DNA from: Streptomyces iconiensis
GTDB lineage: Bacteria; Actinomycetota; Actinomycetes; Streptomycetales; Streptomycetaceae
Reading direction: 5' to 3'
Length of the DNA: 44,679 nt
NCBI RefSeq assembly: GCF_028657195.3
Contig: NZ_JANCPR020000065.1
Span: 1-44,679, forward strand
Of this stretch, positions 32,883 to 44,099 are shown one piece after another. The notes under the pieces were generated by a model, which worked only from the letters and a program-made list of their open reading frames with translations, was not told the origin of the DNA and did no database searches. Both the position numbers and the translations under genes were made by a program. Every line of letters starts with the position of its first letter. Position 1 is the stretch's first letter.

Positions 32883-34787
32883 CTACCGGCGCAGCATGCG
32901 CAGCCCCCGTACGCGGTTGAGTGCCGAGGCCGTCTCGTAGCGGCGGGGCACGGCGAAGTCCTCGTCGCGGACGGTGAGGAGGGTGGAGGTGGCGTCAGCC
33001 GTCAGCTCCCCGTCGAGGAGGGTGAGGGCCTCGGCCAGGGTGCGCCGGCCGTCCAGCATGCCGCGCCTGACCATGAGTTCGAGGGCGAGCCCGATCCCGG
33101 TCACCTGGCGCGGGTCGGCGATCTGCTCGACGGCGCGCAGGTCGACCTCGTGGTCGCCGAAGGAGAGCACGTCCTCGCCGCGTGCCCGGATGCGGGCGCG
33201 GCCCCGTACCTCGGCGTCCAGCGAGTCGGGGTCGGGGACGCGGGACACGACGCCAGGGAAGGAGTCGGCCTCCGCGTTCCTGCCCGTGGGCACGGACGCG
33301 ATCTCGCGGGCACGCGCGGTGACATCGGAGGGGCGGTAGGCGTCCATCATCACGACGCGGTCGGCGACCTCCAGATAGTCGCCCGAACCGCCCATCACCA
33401 GCACGGTGGAGACACCGTGGTCGCGGTGGAGCGAACGGATGCTGTCCACGAGCGGGGTCAGCGGCTCGCGGTCCTTGGCCACGAGCGCCTGCATCCGCGC
33501 GTCCCTGATCATGAGGTTGGTCGCCGCCGTGTCCTCGTCGATGAGCAGCACCCGCGCACCCGCCTCGACGGCCTCGCAGAGCGAGGCGGCCTGCGAGGTG
33601 GAGCCCGAGGCGTTCTCGGTGGAGAAGTCGGTGGTGTCCGAGCCGTCCGGCAGATGGTCGACGAAGGCGTGTACGTCCACACGTTCCACGCGCCGCCCGT
33701 CCTCGGCCCGCAGCTTCACCGTCTCGCTCCGTGAGACGACCAACTCGCGCCCGTCGCCCGGCACATGGTCCCAGATACCGGTCTCCAGGGCCCGCAGCAG
33801 CGTGGACTTGCCGTGGAAGCCGCCGCCCACCACGAGGTTGACCCCCTCGGGCACGCCCATGCCGCGCACCTCGCCCGCGTGCGGCAGCGTGACCTTCACC
33901 CGCAGCTCCTCGGGCGAGGCGAACGGCACCACGCCGCCGCCCGTCGCCGGCCGGTCGTCGACGCCGCTGCGGCGCGGCAGTACGGCGCCCTCGGCGACGA
34001 AGCCGACGAGCCCGAGGCCGTCCAGCGCCTCGCGCAGCGCCACCGAGTCCTCGACGGTCTCCACGAACTCCCGTACGGCCTCCGCTTCCAGCGCGGCGTA
34101 CCGCAGCGTGCGTTCGGCGGCGCCCGGCAGTACCTGGCACAGCAGCCGCTCGGCCTCACGCCCGTCGATACGGCGGCCACGGCCCGGCAGCGCGGCGCCC
34201 AGCCGCAGCGTGACCGAGCCGTCCTCGCCGCTGACCGTGCACGAACTGCGCTCCAGCACCTCCTGGCCGCCCGCGTCCACCCGCAGCGCCTTCTCCCCGC
34301 GCACGGCGTGCGCCGCCTGCCGCGCCAGATACGAGGCGAGGGCCCTGCGCCGGGTCGGGGTCTCCCACAACTCGGCCGGGAACGCGGTGAGTTGGGCAGG
34401 CACATGGAGGGCGACGCGTGCGGGCGGCGCATACGGGTCCGCCTGGCCCCGCACCAGTTCCAGGGTCTCGCCGCCGGGCAGCTCCCAGCGCCCGACGAGG
34501 CTCTTGTAGCGCCCGTACTGCGCGCCCTCCATCGACCGCAGCTCCCCGGCGAGCCCACTGCGGGTGCCCCCGCCACCACGCGGCTGCCGCTGGTCCTCGT
34601 GCGTGCGCGCTTCGTCGCGCCGTCCCGGCCCGCCGCCGTGCGCGCGCTGGCCGCCGTAGCCGCCACCGTGCCCACGCGGCCTGCCGCCTCCGCCGCCCCG
34701 ATGCCCTCCGGACCGTTCCCGCACGCCGCTGCCCGCCTTTCCTCGCCTGTATGGGCCGTACGGGACGCGACGATACAGAACGGTCAC
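32883..34787 (-). CDS. ABC-ATPase domain protein (PF09818 type)
   Basis: A protein of about 634 residues related to the predicted ABC-class ATPases of PF09818: YGRYKSLVGRWEL, FPAELWETPTRRRALASYLARQ, the P-loop GGGFHGKSTLLRALE (near 325), ENASGSTSQAASLCEAVEAGARVLLIDEDTAATNLMIRD (signature-like and Walker B) and VMGGSGDYLEVADRVVMMDAY. The role of the family is unknown. The first 80 residues are an Arg/Gly/His-rich tail with RGG-like repeats, in which the true start may lie; the GTG at 34787 is the farthest plausible start. It is monocistronic. Confidence 0.85.
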   Translation of the reverse strand: MTVLYRRVPYGPYRRGKAGSGVRERSGGHRGGGGGRPRGHGGGYGGQRAHGGGPGRRDEARTHEDQRQPRGGGGTRSGLAGELRSMEGAQYGRYKSLVGRWELPGGETLELVRGQADPYAPPARVALHVPAQLTAFPAELWETPTRRRALASYLARQAAHAVRGEKALRVDAGGQEVLERSSCTVSGEDGSVTLRLGAALPGRGRRIDGREAERLLCQVLPGAAERTLRYAALEAEAVREFVETVEDSVALREALDGLGLVGFVAEGAVLPRRSGVDDRPATGGGVVPFASPEELRVKVTLPHAGEVRGMGVPEGVNLVVGGGFHGKSTLLRALETGIWDHVPGDGRELVVSRSETVKLRAEDGRRVERVDVHAFVDHLPDGSDTTDFSTENASGSTSQAASLCEAVEAGARVLLIDEDTAATNLMIRDARMQALVAKDREPLTPLVDSIRSLHRDHGVSTVLVMGGSGDYLEVADRVVMMDAYRPSDVTARAREIASVPTGRNAEADSFPGVVSRVPDPDSLDAEVRGRARIRARGEDVLSFGDHEVDLRAVEQIADPRQVTGIGLALELMVRRGMLDGRRTLAEALTLLDGELTADATSTLLTVRDEDFAVPRRYETASALNRVRGLRMLRR

Positions 34788-34905
34788 CCCCGCCCGGCCT
34801 CACCGCCCGCCGCTCCCGCCGCGCCCCTCGCGGTGGCCCCGCCGTGAACGCCCGCAGACGGGTCGGGGCACGCTCCGGGGAGCGGCCGGCGTGTGCACCA
34901 CTTCG

Positions 34906-34951
34906 GACCGGTCACGAATGGAGAAGCAGACCGGTCACGAATGGAGAAGCA
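34906..34951. repeat. Perfect 23-bp tandem duplication upstream of the VOC gene
   Basis: gaccggtcacgaatggagaa-gca occurs at 34906-34928 and again at 34929-34951 without change. It lies 31 bp before the ATG of the VOC gene, where a regulatory site would be expected. A TAGGTT hexamer at 34971-34976, 6 bases before the ATG, could be a -10 of a leaderless promoter. Confidence 0.85.
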
Positions 34952-34982
34952 GTTCACACGCCGCCGCCCGTAGGTTCGGCGC

Positions 34983-35423
34983 ATGGACCACATGGATCTC
35001 AAACTCTCGCAGTGCTTCATCGCCGTCGACGACCACGACAAGGCTCTCCCCTTCTACCGCGACGTTCTCGGCATGGAGGTGCGCAACGACGTCGGATCCG
35101 AGGGAATGCGCTGGGTGACCGTAGGGCCGCCGGCCCAGCCGGACGTGAACATCGTCCTGGAACCGCCCCTCGCCGACCCCCACGCCTCGTCCGCCGACCG
35201 GCAGGCCGTGACCGAGCTGCTGGCGAAGGGGATGCTGCGCGGCGTCATCTTCCGGACCGGCGACTGCGACGAGACCTTCGAGCGCATACGTGCCGCGGGC
35301 GGCGACGTACTCCAGGAGCCGATCGACCAGCCGTACGGCGTCCGCGACTGCGCCTTCCGCGACCCCGCGGGCAACATGCTGCGCTTCCAGCAGCCCCGGG
35401 TCGCGGCCGGTCCGGGAGCGTAG
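34983..35423 (+). CDS. VOC family (glyoxalase/bleomycin resistance-like) protein
   Basis: A 146-residue vicinal-oxygen-chelate protein with two beta-alpha-beta-beta-beta modules: LSQCFIAVDDHDKALPFYRDVLGMEVRND in the first, and VIFRTGDCDETFERIRAAGGDVLQEPIDQPYGVRDCAFRDPAGNMLRFQQP in the second. The latter ends with the usual D-P-x-G-N motif. The substrate is unknown. ATG 34983 or 34992 may be used; the first fits a leaderless promoter with TAGGTT. Confidence 0.9.
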   Translation: MDHMDLKLSQCFIAVDDHDKALPFYRDVLGMEVRNDVGSEGMRWVTVGPPAQPDVNIVLEPPLADPHASSADRQAVTELLAKGMLRGVIFRTGDCDETFERIRAAGGDVLQEPIDQPYGVRDCAFRDPAGNMLRFQQPRVAAGPGA

Positions 35424-35479
35424 CCAGGGGGTCGGACGAGCAGGGCCGCGGGCGTAGCCAGGGCGGGCCGGGCCAACGG

Positions 35480-35545
35480 ACGAACCGAGCCGGCCAGCCA
35501 GACGAACCGAGCCGGCCGGCCACACGAACCGAGCCGGTCGGACGA
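35480..35545. repeat. 22-bp tandem repeat between the VOC and UvrA-like genes
   Basis: acgaaccgagccggcc starts at 35480, 35502 and 35524, exactly 22 bp apart. Further degraded copies continue to about 35590. No gene is visible in 35424-35656. Confidence 0.8.
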
Positions 35546-35656
35546 GCCGGGCGAGCCGGACGAGCGGGGCCGGCCCCGGCCGGGCAAGGCCGACGGGGAC
35601 AGCGCAGGCGTGCACCACGCAACCTAGGAAGAGTCACGATCTATGGAGAGGACACG

Positions 35657-38065
<2,409 letters not shown>

Positions 38066-38171
38066 GCCCGCCTGCCCACGGAACCCCGCGCTGACCTGGC
38101 GCTGACCCGGCGTCCCACGACCCCGGCGCCCACGACACCGGCGTCCCAACCGGGAGCCGGGCTCGGGCCGT

Positions 38172-41100
38172 TCAGTGGTGTGGTGGAGGGCCGGGCTCCT
38201 GTGGCGGGCGTGGTACGCGCTCCAGCGCGGCGCGGATCGTATCGGCAGGGTCGGGTACGGGGATGCCGAGCTGCTGGAGCCAGCAGGCGACGCGGGCGAG
38301 GGTGGTGCCCCGCTGCCTGGCGGCCTCGTGCAGGGCTTGCAGCGGGAAGTTGGAGGCTTCCGGCAGGCCGTCCTCCATGTCGAGGTCGTACGTGCCGAGC
38401 AGTTTGAGCGCCTCGCCGGACGAGAGGCCCTCGGGCAGACGCTGATGCGAGGTCTTCAGGCCGTAGGCACCCAGGCGCCGTGCCACGGTGGAGGGTGTCG
38501 TGCCCAACTCCCGTGCGGTGATCAGCGCGTAGCTGAACGGCACGGTGTCCCGGGTGGTCAGCCTCCCCCACGGGAACGGGCCCGAGCGGTCGAGGAGTTC
38601 CCTGTCGAGCCCCGTGGGCCGGGCCGGCACCGTCAGCGGGATGTCGAATCCGTACGCACGCAGGCGGCCGACGTTCCGGCGCAGTGCACTCGGTTCCGTC
38701 GCGGAGCCGAACACGTCGCTGTAGGAGACCGGGTCCTCCGGGGCCAGGTAGACGCCGACCTCTTCCTCCTCCCCCGTCAGCAGGTCCGGATCGTCCTCGT
38801 GCACGTCGGCGGGGAGGACGGGAGGGGTGAAGCCCAGGTCGCGGAGCCGGGCGCTCACCTCGGGCGGTGTGCAGCCCAGTTGGCCGGCCACGTCCAGCAC
38901 CTGGCCGGGTGGTGCGCAGCGCGCCCGGTCCAGCCATGGCCATTCCCTGTCGGCATCCACGCTGAGCAACAGTGCGATGTCCTCGCCCGGCCGCTCCGGC
39001 AGGGCGCCCGGGTCGCTGCGCAGCCCGTAGGCGGCCAGCCGGTGCCGCACTTCCGGGACGGTCAGGCCCCAGTCCAGACTCGCGCGCGCGAGATGCCCGA
39101 GCGGGACGACGCCCTCGGGGTCCAGGAAGCCGAAGCCCGGCTCGCCCGTTACCCGCCACAGCAGTTTGTCCTCTTCCGCGGCCACACAGAGAGCGAGCAC
39201 CGCTGCCGGTACCTGGAAGCCGAGGCCACGCAGGAACCCCGCAGTCGTGGTGACGTCCGTCCCGGCGCGGGTGGCGGCGCGCGTCAGCCCGTTGGCGGTC
39301 AGCGGGGTCCCGGTGTCCATAGGGGCGTTGGGGTGCCGGGAGAAGACCCGACTGTTCGCCGCCGTGAGCTGTACGTCCTCCGACCAGCGTCCAGGGTCGG
39401 TGCCGTGGAAGCCGAGGCCGAAGTACTGGGCGGCGATCTCACGGGGGTCGCGCCGGAGCCGCGCCGCGATTTTCGCGATCGCGCCGAGGTGCGGCGGGGT
39501 GATGCGCCACCTGTCTCCCACCCCGTCACCGTCCTGAAGCAGAATCTGGTCGGAGGGCGTCGCTCGGCGCACGGGATCGGTCATGGCGAGGTCAGGGCAC
39601 AGCTCGGCCAGTTCGCGCAGGGCCGTCCCCGGGCCGTGGGCCAGCACGCGCCACAGATAGATGTGGTCGGGTGCGTACCCCCGTACGTGGGCCGAGGAGG
39701 AGTACCGGACGCGCACCTTCGGCGGTGTGTCCCAGGGAACGAGAGAAACGTCGGCCGGGAACAGTCCGGTCCGGGGCGTGCCGAACCTTATCCGTCCTTG
39801 TGGCAGCTCTCTGCCGTCGGCGGCGAGCGCGGACGCGACCAGGTCGGCGAGGGGCATGGAGCCGTCGGCGACCGTGCACAGCCACTGGATGCCGAGCAGC
39901 TTGTCGCCGTTCCTCGTCAGCGCCACCGCCGCCCGTTCCAGCAACTCGCCCACCACGCCCGTGGTGTCGTCCAGGATGCTGCGCCGGTCCGACGAGAGCT
40001 GCGCCGGGGACCAGTCGCCGCGCAGGTTCACCACGGCGCCGGTCAGCCCTGACCCGTCGGCGCCGAGGACACCGCCACGCACCGTCGGTTCCACGTACAG
40101 CCCGTCCACGAGAAGAGCGCCGCCGTGCTCCACCCACACGACCTGTACCCCGCCGGGCGCCTCGGGCCAGGGCAGGGTCTCCCCGTGGGCGTTGTAGCCG
40201 AAGGTTTCCCTGTACGGAGCGCTGCGCACCTTCAGCTCGCCGGGCGCCCACTCAGCCACCCTTGGGCCCTCGCTCGCGCTCGTCGCGAACTCCGCGATTG
40301 CCAGCACCCGTTCGAGCACGTCGACGCACGACCACTCCGCCGGAACCACGTCGGGCCGCAGGTACAGCCGCACGCACGTGCCCGGCTCGCGCCCGCGCGG
40401 GGCGGCGCGCACGATGCGGAACAGGTGCCCCGGGCCGCAGATGGCGATCTCGTAGCGCGGGCCGGGAGCGCCGTCGGGGCCCATGCGGCAGGTGGTGACG
40501 GTGATCTCGTCGGCGAGCATGAAGTAGCTGAGGACACCGATGCCGAAGCGGCTGTTGGGGTACAGGGTGACGGGCGGGTCCAGCGCCTCCCACTGGGCGC
40601 GCTCCAGCCGGAACTCCAGCTGTTCGGCGAACCGCGCGCCCGCGTGCGCGAAGACGCCGCGCAGCTCCTCCTCGCCCATGCCGATGCCGTTGTCACGGCA
40701 CTCCAGGTAGGCGCGGCCGTCCTCGTCCACGCCCTGCGAGAGGGCGATCCGGCCCTCGTACGGCGCCGCACCCGGACCCGGCGCCGGGTCCGTACGGTCC
40801 AGGTACTCGCTGCGGGCCCTGCGGTAGCGGCAGGCGTCCAGCGCGTTCTGGTACAGCTCGCGTACCGCCAGGTCGCGGTCCTTGTACAGCTCGATGCCCA
40901 TCGCGAGGTCGCGCACCCTGCGGCCGTCGGTGCGGAAGCGCGCGTACCCGTCGAAGGCGCCCTCGGCAGCCGTCACCCCGTCGGCCGAGAGGCGGGCCGG
41001 CAGCGCGGGCATCGGCTCGGTGATCCGCTCCCGCACCGTGCGCCGCACCGCGTGCAGCAACTCGTCGGTGCGCGCGGTGTGTTCGCGCAGCGCCTCGATC

Positions 41101-42278
41101 ACGGCCTCGTGGTGGCACTCGGCACGCAGCACGGGCAGCTCGTGCGAGCCGCCCCAGTGCGCCCGTTCGACCGTGGCGCGCAGTTGGGCGAGGTCCACGG
41201 GGTGCGGGATGCCGAGGTGTTCGGCGACGATGCCGGGCAGCACGGCCAGTTCGGCCGACGCGGCGTACGCCAGCGCCGTGAGCAGGACCAGCCGCTGGTC
41301 CCGTATCCGCTGCGGCCCCGGGCCACAGCGCACGCGGTCGTCGGCGGTCAACAGGCCGAGGAACTCGGGGTGGCAGACGTCAGGGCCCCGCCGCAGCCCG
41401 TGCAGCAGCGAGGCCACGCGGCGTGCGTCGAGAGCGCCGCCGAGCGCCGTGGCCGGTTCGCCCAGCTCGTCCAGCAGCGCCTGCACCGAACGGGGATCGG
41501 CGAACTCCCGGTCCTGGACCAGCCACCGGTGGAACAGCCACCAGCCGACGGCCCCCTCCGCTTCCGGCGCGCGCAGCGCCCGCTGGACGAGCGCGCTGTC
41601 ACCCTCGGCGAAGACCTCGAACGCCTGCCGGTCGCCGCGGAGTTCTTCGGCGCCGGGTTCGTCGGCGCTGGGTGCCCCGGTGCTGGGTGCCCCGGTGCGG
41701 CGTTCCTCCGCGTGGCGGAGCGACGCCGGTCCGACGGCTGACAGCTCGACGGCCCGCCGCAAGTAGTGCACGCGGTAGAGGAACGGCGTCAGTACGAGCA
41801 GCGCTGCCTCGGCCGGATACAGGTCCAGCGGGGCGCCGTCGGAGGGCGCGGACAAGGGCGCGGACAGCAGCCACTCGACCCGTTCGAGGAACCGTGCGCC
41901 GAGTCCCGGATCGCTCCACGGGTCGGCGCTCAGCGTCGGCTCAAGACCGTCGCGCAGGCCCGCCAGCCGTCCCGTGACCGCAGCCGCCAGCCGCCGGTGT
42001 TCGGCACCCGCGTCCGCACCGCCTCGCACGTGCCCCCACACGCGGGAGCCCGCAGCGGCCCGCACCCACATGTCCTGCCCGGCGTACGGGTCCCCGACCG
42101 TGTGCGCCGCCGCCGTCCGCGGGTCCGCCCCGTTGACCGTCAGGTGCTCGATGTCCCTGGCCTGGATGACCGTATCGGCCGGGGCCTGGCCCGCGTAGAC
42201 ATTGTGGGAACCGTTCTGCTCCAACTCGCCCTCCGCTGCCGGTACTTCAACACACGATAGACCGCTCGCCGCAGCCAC
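38172..42278 (-). CDS. Large Hsp90-type (GHKL) ATPase with helix-turn-helix-like repeats
   Basis: A 1368-residue protein. GTG 42278 is fixed by a strong GGAGGAAACC ribosome site. Residues 26-50 (NVYAGQ ... DTVIQARDIEHLTVNG) resemble N-terminal motifs of conflict proteins. Residues about 100-440 are mostly helical. Residues 455-640 form a GHKL ATPase: N-box RELYQNALDACRYRR (E474, N478), G1 box CRDNGIGM (D529), G2 region NSRFGIGVLSYFMLAD and GTCVRLYLRPD. The last 500 residues contain repeated winged-helix-like units ending in xLRxxGFxxP or LxAYGLxxx (e.g. EVSARLRDLGFTPPVLP, RNVGRLRAYGFDIPLTVP, TVARRLGAYGLKTSHQRLP, ARVACWLQQLGIPVPDP). I recall similar actinobacterial Hsp90-wHTH proteins predicted to act in biological conflict; function is unproven. 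Confidence 0.82.
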   Translation of the reverse strand: MAAASGLSCVEVPAAEGELEQNGSHNVYAGQAPADTVIQARDIEHLTVNGADPRTAAAHTVGDPYAGQDMWVRAAAGSRVWGHVRGGADAGAEHRRLAAAVTGRLAGLRDGLEPTLSADPWSDPGLGARFLERVEWLLSAPLSAPSDGAPLDLYPAEAALLVLTPFLYRVHYLRRAVELSAVGPASLRHAEERRTGAPSTGAPSADEPGAEELRGDRQAFEVFAEGDSALVQRALRAPEAEGAVGWWLFHRWLVQDREFADPRSVQALLDELGEPATALGGALDARRVASLLHGLRRGPDVCHPEFLGLLTADDRVRCGPGPQRIRDQRLVLLTALAYAASAELAVLPGIVAEHLGIPHPVDLAQLRATVERAHWGGSHELPVLRAECHHEAVIEALREHTARTDELLHAVRRTVRERITEPMPALPARLSADGVTAAEGAFDGYARFRTDGRRVRDLAMGIELYKDRDLAVRELYQNALDACRYRRARSEYLDRTDPAPGPGAAPYEGRIALSQGVDEDGRAYLECRDNGIGMGEEELRGVFAHAGARFAEQLEFRLERAQWEALDPPVTLYPNSRFGIGVLSYFMLADEITVTTCRMGPDGAPGPRYEIAICGPGHLFRIVRAAPRGREPGTCVRLYLRPDVVPAEWSCVDVLERVLAIAEFATSASEGPRVAEWAPGELKVRSAPYRETFGYNAHGETLPWPEAPGGVQVVWVEHGGALLVDGLYVEPTVRGGVLGADGSGLTGAVVNLRGDWSPAQLSSDRRSILDDTTGVVGELLERAAVALTRNGDKLLGIQWLCTVADGSMPLADLVASALAADGRELPQGRIRFGTPRTGLFPADVSLVPWDTPPKVRVRYSSSAHVRGYAPDHIYLWRVLAHGPGTALRELAELCPDLAMTDPVRRATPSDQILLQDGDGVGDRWRITPPHLGAIAKIAARLRRDPREIAAQYFGLGFHGTDPGRWSEDVQLTAANSRVFSRHPNAPMDTGTPLTANGLTRAATRAGTDVTTTAGFLRGLGFQVPAAVLALCVAAEEDKLLWRVTGEPGFGFLDPEGVVPLGHLARASLDWGLTVPEVRHRLAAYGLRSDPGALPERPGEDIALLLSVDADREWPWLDRARCAPPGQVLDVAGQLGCTPPEVSARLRDLGFTPPVLPADVHEDDPDLLTGEEEEVGVYLAPEDPVSYSDVFGSATEPSALRRNVGRLRAYGFDIPLTVPARPTGLDRELLDRSGPFPWGRLTTRDTVPFSYALITARELGTTPSTVARRLGAYGLKTSHQRLPEGLSSGEALKLLGTYDLDMEDGLPEASNFPLQALHEAARQRGTTLARVACWLQQLGIPVPDPADTIRAALERVPRPPQEPGPPPHH

Positions 42279-42317
42279 GGTTTCCTCCGGAGCCGACCGC
42301 GCTGGAAGGATGCGCGC
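42279..42317. promoter_or_regulatory. Compact divergent promoter region
   Basis: Only 39 bp separate the start codons of the large ATPase and of the PIG-L gene. The ATPase ribosome site occupies part of this, so both promoters must overlap each other or the opposite coding sequence. No clear -10/-35 pair was found. The tight spacing suggests joint regulation. Confidence 0.5.
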
Positions 42318-43163
42318 ATGGCGACCGTCGTGGCCTTCCACGCCCACCCCGATGACGAGGTCCTGCTGACCGGAGGCACGCTCGCGTGCGCGGCTGCGGA
42401 CGGGCACCGGGTGGTCGTCGTGACGGCGACGGACGGGGCCACGGGGGCCAGGGGTGAGGCGGGGGCGGCCGGCGCGGTCAGGCTGGCCGAACTGCGGGAC
42501 AGTGCCGAGGCGTTGGGCGCGCACCGGGTGGTTCACCTCGGTTACGCGGACAGCGGGCGCGAGGAGCCGATGCCCGCCGACCCGCACGACAGGCCTCGGT
42601 TCGCGCGGGTGCGTACGGAGGAGGCTGCCGGGGAGCTGGCTGAGGTGCTCAGGGAAGAGGCGGCCGATCTGCTGCTCGGCTACGACGCCAACGGCGGTTA
42701 CGGCCACCGCGACCACGTCAAGGTGCACCAAGTCGGCCGCCTGGCCGCCGAGTTGACTGGTACGCGCCTGCTGGAGGCCACCCTTCCGCGAGAGGTCATC
42801 GCCCCCGCTTTCCGGCTGGCGGGCCGACTGCGCGCACCGTTTCGCACACCGTGGCGCACCTATGCGCCCGAACCCGCGCTCTTCACCGAGCGTGCCGCCA
42901 TCACCCACCGGCTCGACGTCCGGCGTGCCGCACGACAGAAACGGACCGCACTCGCAGCGCACCACTCCCAGCTGTACGGCGCGGGCCGGCTGGCCCCGTG
43001 GTTGCGGCTGGCCACGCGCCTGCCCGTTCCGCTGTTCGGCCTCGTGCTCGGGTGCGAGTGGTACGTCGAGGTCCCCCGCACGCCCCGCGTGCCGGACCGC
43101 ACCGGTCCTGCCGCTCCCGCCGGTCCTGCCGAACCAGCCGCCCCCGCCGAACGCGCCGAATAG
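42318..43163 (+). CDS. PIG-L family N-deacetylase
   Basis: A 281-residue zinc deacetylase of the PIG-L/MshB/LmbE family. The metal motif AHPDDE (9-14) and the distal YGHRDHVKVH are present, with LTGGTLACAAADGHRVVVVTATDG between strands. The substrate is an N-acetylated sugar conjugate in known members. MshB, the mycothiol enzyme, is usually elsewhere, so this is a paralogue. The end is an Ala/Pro repeat (PAAPAGPAEPAAPAE). It is divergent from the large ATPase. Confidence 0.88.
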   Translation: MATVVAFHAHPDDEVLLTGGTLACAAADGHRVVVVTATDGATGARGEAGAAGAVRLAELRDSAEALGAHRVVHLGYADSGREEPMPADPHDRPRFARVRTEEAAGELAEVLREEAADLLLGYDANGGYGHRDHVKVHQVGRLAAELTGTRLLEATLPREVIAPAFRLAGRLRAPFRTPWRTYAPEPALFTERAAITHRLDVRRAARQKRTALAAHHSQLYGAGRLAPWLRLATRLPVPLFGLVLGCEWYVEVPRTPRVPDRTGPAAPAGPAEPAAPAERAE

Positions 43164-43233
43164 CGCCCCCGCGTACGGGGGATCAGCCGGACGGCGCGCC
43201 CGCGGCCCTGCGGAGCGCGGGGAGGGAGACGGC

Positions 43234-43824
43234 GTGAGAGGGCAATGGATGCCGGGCGCGAGTTCCCGGCGGGCGGAGCGGTGCCGGACGCGGGGGCGGA
43301 AGCGGTCACGGGAGCAGCGGGCGCGGGAGAGCCGGCGCCAGGACCAACGGGAGCTGCTGGCCCTCCTGTTGAAGGAGTACGAGTGCTTACGGCGCGAGAT
43401 AGACCAGCGCATCACAGCGCGGAGCCAGCTCATCGGGTTCATCGGCGCCGTCGCCGTCGTACTCTCGGGCGCCGTGACGCTCGTCGCCCGTAACCCGCAG
43501 GGTGGCAGCCTGCCACTGCTGCTCGCCGTCACCACCGCCGGCGTCGTCGTGCTGGCGATGGGGCTCGCCTACTGGTGGGCGTTCAACAAGTCGATCGTCC
43601 GCCTGGGCGGTTACCTCTCCGGCGTCGAGGCCAAGATCAACGAACTGAGCCTCGCGCTGTACGGCGAGGTCGCCGTCGAGTGGGAGACGCGCCGGGCCGA
43701 GCTGCGGGCACGCCCACGCTCGCCGTTCGCCCGCCTCGTCCTCCGCGTCCTCGGCCTCGCACCCCAGCACCGCCGTATCGGCCCCACACCCCTCGGCACC
43801 CTCACACGCGGCACGGACGCGTGA
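43234..43824 (+). CDS. Two-TM protein with coiled-coil flanks
   Basis: A 196-residue protein of unknown family. A strongly basic N-terminus (RRAERCRTRGRKRSREQRARE) leads into a helix (LLALLLKEYECLRREIDQRI). Two TM segments follow (about 66-85 and 93-117) joined by a short loop, and then a second amphipathic helix (GVEAKINELSLALYGEVAVEWETRRAEL). The layout is like SLATT-type membrane effectors, but no family signature is certain. GTG 43234 has GGAGGGAG upstream; ATG 43249 is an alternative. It follows the PIG-L gene by 70 bp on the same strand. Confidence 0.65.
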   Translation: MRGQWMPGASSRRAERCRTRGRKRSREQRARESRRQDQRELLALLLKEYECLRREIDQRITARSQLIGFIGAVAVVLSGAVTLVARNPQGGSLPLLLAVTTAGVVVLAMGLAYWWAFNKSIVRLGGYLSGVEAKINELSLALYGEVAVEWETRRAELRARPRSPFARLVLRVLGLAPQHRRIGPTPLGTLTRGTDA

Positions 43825-43904
43825 GAGCGCCCGCACGTCGGCACGTTCCGTCCTCCGCGGTCGCATTCGCGCCTCGACACGAGGGCTGACACGCCCTGCG
43901 GTGT

Positions 43905-44012
43905 CCGGACGGGGGAGAGGCGCCGGGTGAGGGGGCCGGGAGAGCCCCCCGGGGAGAGCCCCGGAGAAGGGGCGCCGGGAGAGACCCCGGGGGAGAGGCG
44001 TCGGGTGAGAGA
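43905..44012. repeat. G-rich repeats after the two-TM gene
   Basis: Motifs of the form ggagagccccggg and gggagaggcgtcgggtgag recur over about 100 bp. They could fold into several alternative GC hairpins and may end the upstream transcript. The rest of 43825-44099 shows no gene. Confidence 0.6.
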
Positions 44013-44099
44013 CACACATCACAGGGGGCCGTGTCACAAGTTCCCGGGCTGTTCCGTCCAAGAGGTGGAACCCATTACCGAACAACGGAGGAGTGCACC

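Noticed and set aside
34418..35656. Upstream extension of the UvrA-like frame
   Set aside because: It overlaps two real genes and is low-complexity; ATG 35657 has a good ribosome site and matches the family start.
42279..43535. N-terminal extension of the giant ATPase frame to 43535 (1787 codons)
   Set aside because: The extension is antisense to the PIG-L and two-TM genes, has no domain, and a strong ribosome site fixes the start at 42278.
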